Of a DNA stretch of 64,000 nt, positions 58,147 through 64,000 are shown piece by piece (position 1 is the stretch's first letter; each line of letters begins with the position of its first letter). The position numbers were made by a program, and so were the translations under genes. The stretch is from Brachypodium distachyon (Eukaryota > Streptophyta > Magnoliopsida > Poales > Poaceae). The notes below the pieces were generated by a model. That model was not told the origin of the DNA. It saw only the letters and a list, made by a program, of their open reading frames with translations, and made no database searches. The stretch covers positions 44,419,237 to 44,483,236 of the forward strand of contig NC_016133.3 in assembly GCF_000005505.3 (NCBI RefSeq), in the 5' to 3' direction.

Positions 58147-58782
58147 TGCTACAGCTGAAAGATCGAGGATGGGGGTTGTGAATGTGACCAGCTTTAATTC
58201 TTTCTTCAAAATGAAGAGTGAAGAGTGAAGACAGTCACAGTACTTCGATAATTTTAGAGTTGCAGCGGAAAAAAGAAAGATGAACATGTTTAGCAGCGGC
58301 AATGAAGACAGAACACAATGAATCAGTTATACTTCACGGAGTAAAGGTTGAGGAACGAAATCACCAAGACTGAAGACACAGGGATTTGTTTTCGAAGTTC
58401 AGATTGTTGGCACAATCCTACGTCTCCGTTGAGGGGCTGAGTCACGCAAGACTCGCGGACACACAAGTCCACCCAATCCTCCTGAGTTAAGACCGAAGTC
58501 TCGCCCAGTTACTCGAGGTAGATCTTGAGGTGATCTCCGGATCTTCACAGACTGGTTGATGGTCAATCACAATCTTCGATTGCTCTTCAACACTGACTCC
58601 TAGCCGTCTAGGTGGTGCCAATCACCAAGAGTAACAAGTTTCAAGTGCTCGGCTAGAGAAGGGATCCCATTCTTCACGCTCAGTTCAGCTTTCTAAAGGT
58701 TTTATCCAGTGTTCTTCAAAACAACTCACTCGGGATCACCACCGAATTCTTTCGGGGTGGGTCGTTTTATATAGCCTTGGCC
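58147..58782 (-). repeat. 3' LTR (minus orientation), 636 bp
   Basis: Contains CTATATAAAACGACCC near its minus-strand start, a likely TATA box. It has about 70 bp (58670-58740) that are missing in the partner LTR. Confidence 0.75.
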
Positions 58783-58800
58783 ACGTCTGATCTAGCCGTT

Positions 58801-61800
58801 TTATATAGACTCAGGACGATCAGAAACTGAGGTAGGAGGAAGCACATACGGCTCTGGATCTTGAGGCTTCAGCAAAAAGTACTTGTGCTGATGCTCCAAC
58901 TCAAAACGCTTCTCAAACAACTGCAGGATGATCTTCATAATGTGGGGTGCATAGGGCAGAGCACGCACACGGTATGCTGAGACATGAGTGATGGCTGAAG
59001 AATATAGTCTCCAAAATCTTTCTTCTCACCCTTGAAGATGGCAAGCAGCAGATTGCGGTGAAGACCGGCTATCTCACTAGAACTGCCTTGCTTGGGAGAG
59101 AGAGTGAAACGGAGAATGTCATTGAGAATCTTCACTTCAGGATTCAACCTAGCTAGTCCTCCATAGGCGCCAGAGAATCCTTCTTCATAGGGAATGACAA
59201 TGTCTTCATCTGAGGCAGCCTGTTCTTCATGGATCTTGGGTTGGCCATCGAACTCAGCGAGACCAAGGAAATCCTTGAAGTGCCTGAAGGTGCAGCTGTG
59301 TCTGTCACCATCTGTCATCCAGTAGATGTTGTAGCCCTTTGAGTTGTCTTCAAATCTGTAGACCTTTCTGCCGAAAGTAGCATAGAACTGAAGAATCATT
59401 TCATCATTCCAATTCTGGCAGGTCTGAACAAACTTGAGCAGATGCATATTATTAAGAGCATTGGCAGCAGTCATGACTCCACTCTGACGATTGATGGCGA
59501 ACCATTCATCATTGATGTACTTCATCTTGGCAAAGTGGGTCCGTGACAGAAGAATCTGCGCATAGTAGTCCTGCTGCTCAGAGACCAAAACCTCCAGTCT
59601 TCAGCTGATCTCTCCTCCTTGTACTTCAGCCCATTCTCCAGCCTCACAAGGCGAATCTCAGCGTTCTTCAGGGCCTTGAAGTAAACCTTCTCTCGGTCAG
59701 AGGATATAGGCATCTTTGGCTTGGGAGGTAACAGCTCGCGGTTGTCTTCAGACATAGTTTGAGATCTCACAAGCATCCATGAGAGTCTCCTGTCTTCACG
59801 ATCCTTAGCGAGTCCGGATCGTCTTTTCTTCGGCGCAGGCTTGAGCAGATCTTCTGGCAGACGGTCAATCTCCATTAGATCATCAGAGGCTTGCGCGGGG
59901 TCTCTCTCTTCTTCCTTCTTTTCTTCTTCCTTCTCTTCTTCTTTCTCCTCATCACTTGAGGAATCTGGGTCGGACGGGGCAACAATCTTCTTCTTCTTAA
60001 CCACTTTCTTCACACAAACTTCCGGCGTTGGCACTGGGGCATCTGCATCAGTTTCTACGTCATTGGCATGCAAATCATGAGTGGCTTCAACTTCGAAGTC
60101 ACAGGTTCTTCCTTCTTCAGCAGAGACATCCACTGATGAAGTGCGAGGCAACGAGCTGCTGGTGGGGGTTCCTCAGGACGGATGATGTCTTCTTGGTTCT
60201 TCCCCAGCACCTCATCTCCTTCTTCCTGTTGAGCGGTGTGCTCAGACAGTACCGTGGGGGATGAAGCAGCTTGTTCCTGTTCCTCAGCAAGTGAAGTAAG
60301 CTTGACTGTTGATGTATCTGGCACAAGTGTGTCAATAGCTTTCTTTAGAGGAACTGTCGCAGATGATGAAGTGGAGGAACTTCTTCCGGCAGGAACTTTG
60401 ATCTTCAAACCAAACTCCTTGGCAGTCTTCTTCACTTCAGCGATCTGAGACGCCTAACGAGTCATAGTGATCTTCTTTGATGGGACGGTCTGAGGTAAAT
60501 CCTGACTTTCTTCAGAGTCAGAGGGGGCAGCTGTATCATGTCTAGCCTTGAGACCAACCTCACGACGGGTCTCACGAGCTGCATCCCTGGTCTTCTCATA
60601 TTCTGTCTTCTCCCGATCAACTTCTTCATTTTCGCCTTCTACTTCAGGCGTTTTCTCGGCGGCTTTCTTCCTTGCTTCACTCTTAGTCTTATCAGCCTTC
60701 AGGCTTTCGGCTACTTGTTTCATCTGTTCAGCGAGCAGAGCTTTCTTCTTCTTCTCAAGCTCAGCTAGAGTTTTCAACGGAAGTTCTTTTTCTTTCTTCA
60801 GGGCAATGAGGTCAGCCCTTTTCTTCTCTTCGGTTTCCTTCTCAGCCTTCTTCTGCAATTCAGCAGCTTTTTTCTCCTTCAAGGCAGCTTTTGCCTTCTC
60901 CTTCTCAACACGTTTCTTCTCAGCACGGTCTTCTTCTTCTAACCGCCTGGCAACACGCAAACTGCGGTTCTGCTCCCATTCTTCAGCCCGAGTCTTGGCA
61001 ACAATCAGGCCTTCAACATAACTCATGAGGGAATCCGGGAGCGTTCCTTCATTGAAAGCAGCAAGCAGAACTGGATCAATGTGAACAACTTGAGGAGGAT
61101 AAGGAACTTCTCCAGAGGCCATGGCGGCAGCAGCAGCATCCTTGGATGAGGAACCGGGTCCATCAGCAGATGCTTTCCTAGCTTTCTTCAGATTCTTCTT
61201 GAACTGTTTCTCTGCATCTTCAGCGGCTTTCCTCTTCTCAGGCACCTTGGCCTTGCCCTTGGAGTCTTCACTGGGCTTGTTGTGAGGCGCAAGAGGAGGC
61301 AGTGAAGAACTTCCGATCCTGGATGCTCTGGCAGGACCGCGCAATTCAACGGCTGGTTAGACAGGAACACATCGCTGTCTTCAGTGTCTGAAGCCTTCTT
61401 GGACTTGGGCTTCTTTGAGAGGTCAACGTAGTTGATATCTCTGATGATCTGCAGAGCTCTTCTGTTGAATTCATCACGGTGAGGTCCGCCTTCCTTGCGG
61501 GCAATCTTGAAGTTTCTCAGCTTGGGAGCCGGCAAATACAGGTTGGCACTCTCCGCTTCCTTTGTTCTTCTCCGAATCTCAGCGGCCAACACACGAGAGT
61601 GCTTGCGGATAATGTGCTGGAGACGGTGCTTTCTCTTTATTCTAGTCTCCTCTTTCACATCTTCTTCTGAAGAATAGAAGACAAGGATTTCTTCAGCAGT
61701 GGGAGCAGGCACGTCCTTGAACTTCTTCACCTTCTCCTTCTTCTCTGCCTTGGGCTTAGACACCACTTTCTTTCCACGACAGGGCAAGACTTCACCAGGC

Positions 61801-61997
61801 CGTGGGGAGTTGATGGCATACTTCAGGCGCACACCAGGAGAGGGTGTCACTCTCAGAGGCACATGGTCTTTAATTTCTTCATCTGAGTCTTCAATGTTTA
61901 CTCTGGTAGAAACCGGCGGTGAGGGCTCGGGCGTTGAGTCAAACTGGTACCGTTCTTCTCTATCAGAGTCATTGCTGGAGCGGGTAGAATCAGACAT
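58801..61997 (-). pseudogene. Extra ORF downstream of pol (env-like position), about 1050 codons, frameshifted
   Basis: Start ATG at 61997 (MSDSTRSSNDSDREERY), just after a good splice acceptor. Parts in order: an acidic Ser/Pro-rich N-terminus; basic segments (RIKRKHRLQHIIRKHSR); a long Lys/Glu coiled coil (about 61000-60600, EKKRVEKEKAKAALKEKKAA); Ser/Glu-rich linker with VKKKKIVAPSDPDSSSDEE; and a C-terminal folded part with YINDEWFAINRQ, WNDEMILQFYATFGRK and IYWMTDGDRHSCTFRHFKDF, resembling the putative plant transposon protein domain. It ends at TAA 58801. Lesions: frameshifts near 61345, 60150, 59590 and 58985, and an in-frame TAG at about 60452. I see no signal peptide or membrane segment, so env function is not supported. 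Its role is unknown. Confidence 0.65.
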
Positions 61998-62005
61998 GGT
62001 GACAC

Positions 62006-62290
62006 CTGTGAAGTAGAGGATACGAAGAATAGGCAAGAAGTACACAATTTCTCAGCTACAAAACGATTTTGACAAAGAGTTTTTAGTTGAAGCAGATTTA
62101 CTACGTTTGTGAAGAATGACAACTCTGTTCTTCAACGAAGACAGCTACACAGATCTAAACTGAAAAACTACTAGAGAGCTTCAACCTAGATCTGTTTAGT
62201 TAGAACTTCGGAAAAACGGAGCATGTCAATCTACGCAAACATAGCGATCTACAGGAGTGAGAATTCATCTAATGAAGATTTGAAGTGTAC
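62006..62290 (-). other. Predicted leader intron of the extra ORF
   Basis: Donor CATCCTAG/GTACAC at 62290 and acceptor CTACTTCACAG/GTGTCACC ending at 62006, eight bases before the ATG. The intron is 285 bp, A/T-rich as is usual for plant introns. Predicted from sequence only. Confidence 0.5.
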
Positions 62291-62603
62291 CTAGGATGAG
62301 CTTGGTGAAGAACAGAGGAATCACCGAAACCCTAACCGCAAAGCCCTAACTCGGTGAGAGCGATCAATCTATTGCAGCAAAAGAGGATTTTAGATGCGTT
62401 TGCTACACGGAATCGATCTAAGAGGGGAAAAACGACGCTTGCCTGGAATTCCCGACTTGAATCGATGTAGAACAGCGACGATGCTGAAGATCCGAGCTTG
62501 AAGAATGCGTCCGGGCGTTCGCGGCGAGGAGGAGGTCGCGAGAGCTTCGAGCGCGAGAGCGGTAGATTTTGGGGGCTGAGGTGATTTTTCAGAGGGGTGG
62601 AAA

Positions 62604-62617
62604 TCCTTATATAGGGA
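62604..62617 (-). promoter_or_regulatory. TATA-like promoter for the extra ORF
   Basis: The minus strand reads CCCTATATAAGGA, followed by a pyrimidine-rich leader of about 300 bases with TTAGGGCTTTGCGGTTAGGG (an AAACCCTAA-type box in reverse). It lies 607 bp before the ORF start. Confidence 0.5.
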
Positions 62618-63148
62618 GGTGAAAAAGGAGGAGCTTGCCGGTATCTTTTTATCCCAAAATTTCCGTTAGGATTTCCCCGTACGGTTTAAATTTCCTTAGG
62701 GATAAGATTTTACCGTTCGGAAAGATTCGTGAAGATTATGGCTAAAACGGAGATTCCATTGAAGTTGTATTCTTCAGAACTTTGAAGACTGTCGGTTTTA
62801 CAGAAAACAACTCATTTTTGAAGAATGAAAATTCTTGCATCACTAACAAAGAATTTGATGATACTTGAATTACGATGAACAGACTTTGTGTACATACAAG
62901 AAATAGGTAAGATAGATAGGTTCTAAGGCGTCCTTAAGTTTCATTTTCATCTCTCAGCAAGAGGCAACAGCAGTGAAGAACAACTGTGCAAATGAATTTG
63001 AAGAAAGAAACAAATAACAGGCTTCTAAATCTACTGAAGACAAACGAAAACGAAAAACAGATAACACAAACTGAGGAATAGAAAAACTGAAGACAATGCA
63101 GGCGAAGTAAGCATGAATGCAAGAGTATATTCACAAGTATGCAAGTCT
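62618..63148. other. Spacer between RNase H and the extra-ORF promoter
   Basis: A/T-rich, no coding features recognised; a purine-rich stretch (62990-63090, GAAGAAAGAAACAAATAAC) is noticeable. Confidence 0.4.
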
Positions 63149-63421
63149 TCAAGAGACATTCCGGAAATCCAAGATGTTTAATTCACTCCTCAGCTCACAG
63201 AATCTGATTTTGTCAAGTGGTTTGGTGAAGATATCTGTGAGTTGTTTGTCTGTCCTCACATGGTTTAGGCTAATTTCTCCTTTGGACACATGATCTCTGA
63301 GGAAATGGCATCCACTGAGATACCGAAGTCTTTGAGAGTTTGTCTCATCCAGAGAAGTTGGACACAACAACTATCTGCTGAAACATATTCTACTTCCGCC
63401 GTCGACAAAGCAACAGAGTTC
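63149..63421 (-). pseudogene. copia RNase H, internally deleted
   Basis: Right after the LTR the minus strand reads QNSVALSTAEVEYVSA and CCVQLLWMRQTL. The frame then jumps to HFLRDHVSKGEISLNHVRTD and KQLTDIFTKPLD, ending in TGA at 63149. The stretch with the catalytic DN-S-A motif between GISVDA and HFLRDH is missing, so the domain is dead. Confidence 0.85.
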
Positions 63422-64000
63422 TGCTACAGCTGAAAGATCGAGGATGTCACAGGGGGGGAGGGGGTTGTGAATGTGACCAGTTTTAATTCTTTCTTCAAAA
63501 TGAAGGGTGAAGACTGAAGACAGTCACAGTACTTCGATAATTTTAGAGTTGCAGCGGAAAAAAGAAAGATGAACATGTTTAGCAGCGGCAATGAAGACAG
63601 AACACAATGAATCAGTTATACTTCACGGAGTAAAGGTTGAGGAACGAAATCACCAAGACTGAAGACACAGGGATTTGTTTTCGAAGTTCAGATTGTTGGC
63701 ACAATCCTACGTCTCCGTTGAGGGGCTGAGTCACGCAAGACTCGCGGACACACAAGTCCACCCAATCCTCCTGAGTTAAGACCGAAGTCTCGCCCAGTTA
63801 CTCGAGGTAGATCTTGAGGTGATCTCCGGACCTTCACAGACTGGTTGATGGTCAATCACAATCTTCGATTGCTCTTCAACACTGACTCCTAGCCGTCTAG
63901 GTGGTGCCAATCACCAAGAGTAACAAGTTTCAAGTGCTCGGCTAGAGAAGGGATCACCACCGAATTCCTTCGGGGTGGGTCGTTTTATATAGCCTTGGCC
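63422..64000 (-). repeat. 5' LTR (minus orientation), cut by the window edge
   Basis: Nearly identical to 58147-58782 over most of its length, with an extra G-rich insertion (63447-63462) and the 70-bp deletion at 63955. Confidence 0.75.

Larger units (their letters stand above)
58147..64000 (-). mobile_element. Sirevirus-like copia derivative with extra ORF, large internal deletion
   Basis: Two long direct repeats, 58147-58782 and 63422-64000 (one base short of its expected end at the window edge), are LTRs: the plus strand starts TGCTACAGCTGAAAGATCG and ends TATATAGCCTTGGCC(A). On the minus strand the order is LTR, a bare RNase H piece, a promoter-like region, a long extra ORF, LTR. Gag, protease, integrase and RT are gone, and no primer site follows the 5' LTR. 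The RNase H sequence and an extra ORF after pol fit the Sirevirus (SIRE/Maximus) branch of copia; the branch is inferred. Confidence 0.75.

Noticed and set aside
58935..61997. Calling the extra ORF an envelope gene
   Set aside because: It has the position of an env-like ORF, but no signal peptide, membrane segment or fusion-type feature is visible.

Overview
The window looks like a gene-poor stretch of a grass nuclear chromosome, most likely Triticeae (wheat, barley, Aegilops or rye). The reasons are many Stowaway-type MITEs ending in CTCCCTCC, nested copia, LINE and Harbinger elements, an LTR that reads TGTTGGGGAACC at its 5' end, and plant genes with GT-AG introns and GC-rich first exons. 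The organism is inferred, not proven.

Four host genes can be read through. (1) 4435-13056, plus strand: a 20-exon MORC (microrchidia) GHKL ATPase, 798 aa, every exon phase-consistent. (2) 16751-18871, plus: a P-class PPR protein with a 306-bp higher-order repeat; its 3' end (to about 19350) is broken by single-base deletions and stops. (3) 39024-41694, plus: a 4-exon RD19/cathepsin F-like papain-family protease, 377 aa. (4) 47443-51072, minus: a 7-exon mitochondrial NAD-isocitrate dehydrogenase catalytic subunit (IDH5-like), 362 aa. These are independent housekeeping or regulatory genes and do not form a pathway.

Mobile DNA fills most of the rest. Positions 1-4390 hold the 5' part of a minus-strand copia element whose LTR stops 44 bp before the MORC start codon. 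Positions 13661-14652 form a long imperfect hairpin. From 20.1 to 27.8 kb a LINE-type RNase H sequence is split in three by a 3.5-kb insertion, a MITE and a Harbinger element that carries a broken SANT/NAM-like accessory gene and a solo LTR. From 28 to 38.7 kb there are MITEs, a GTAC-rich DNA element and a dead LINE. Positions 43947-46627 are an LTR element with a GCAAT target duplication. Positions 52255-53830 carry a five-copy unrecognised module, and 54747-54998 a complete 252-bp SMART mini-retrotransposon (GTGAT target duplication).

The last 5.9 kb (58147-64000) is a Sirevirus-like copia derivative on the minus strand. Its extra ORF, downstream of RNase H, has what looks like its own TATA box and a leader intron. 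That ORF, the hairpin beside the MORC gene and the repeat structure of the PPR gene are the signals most worth following up.
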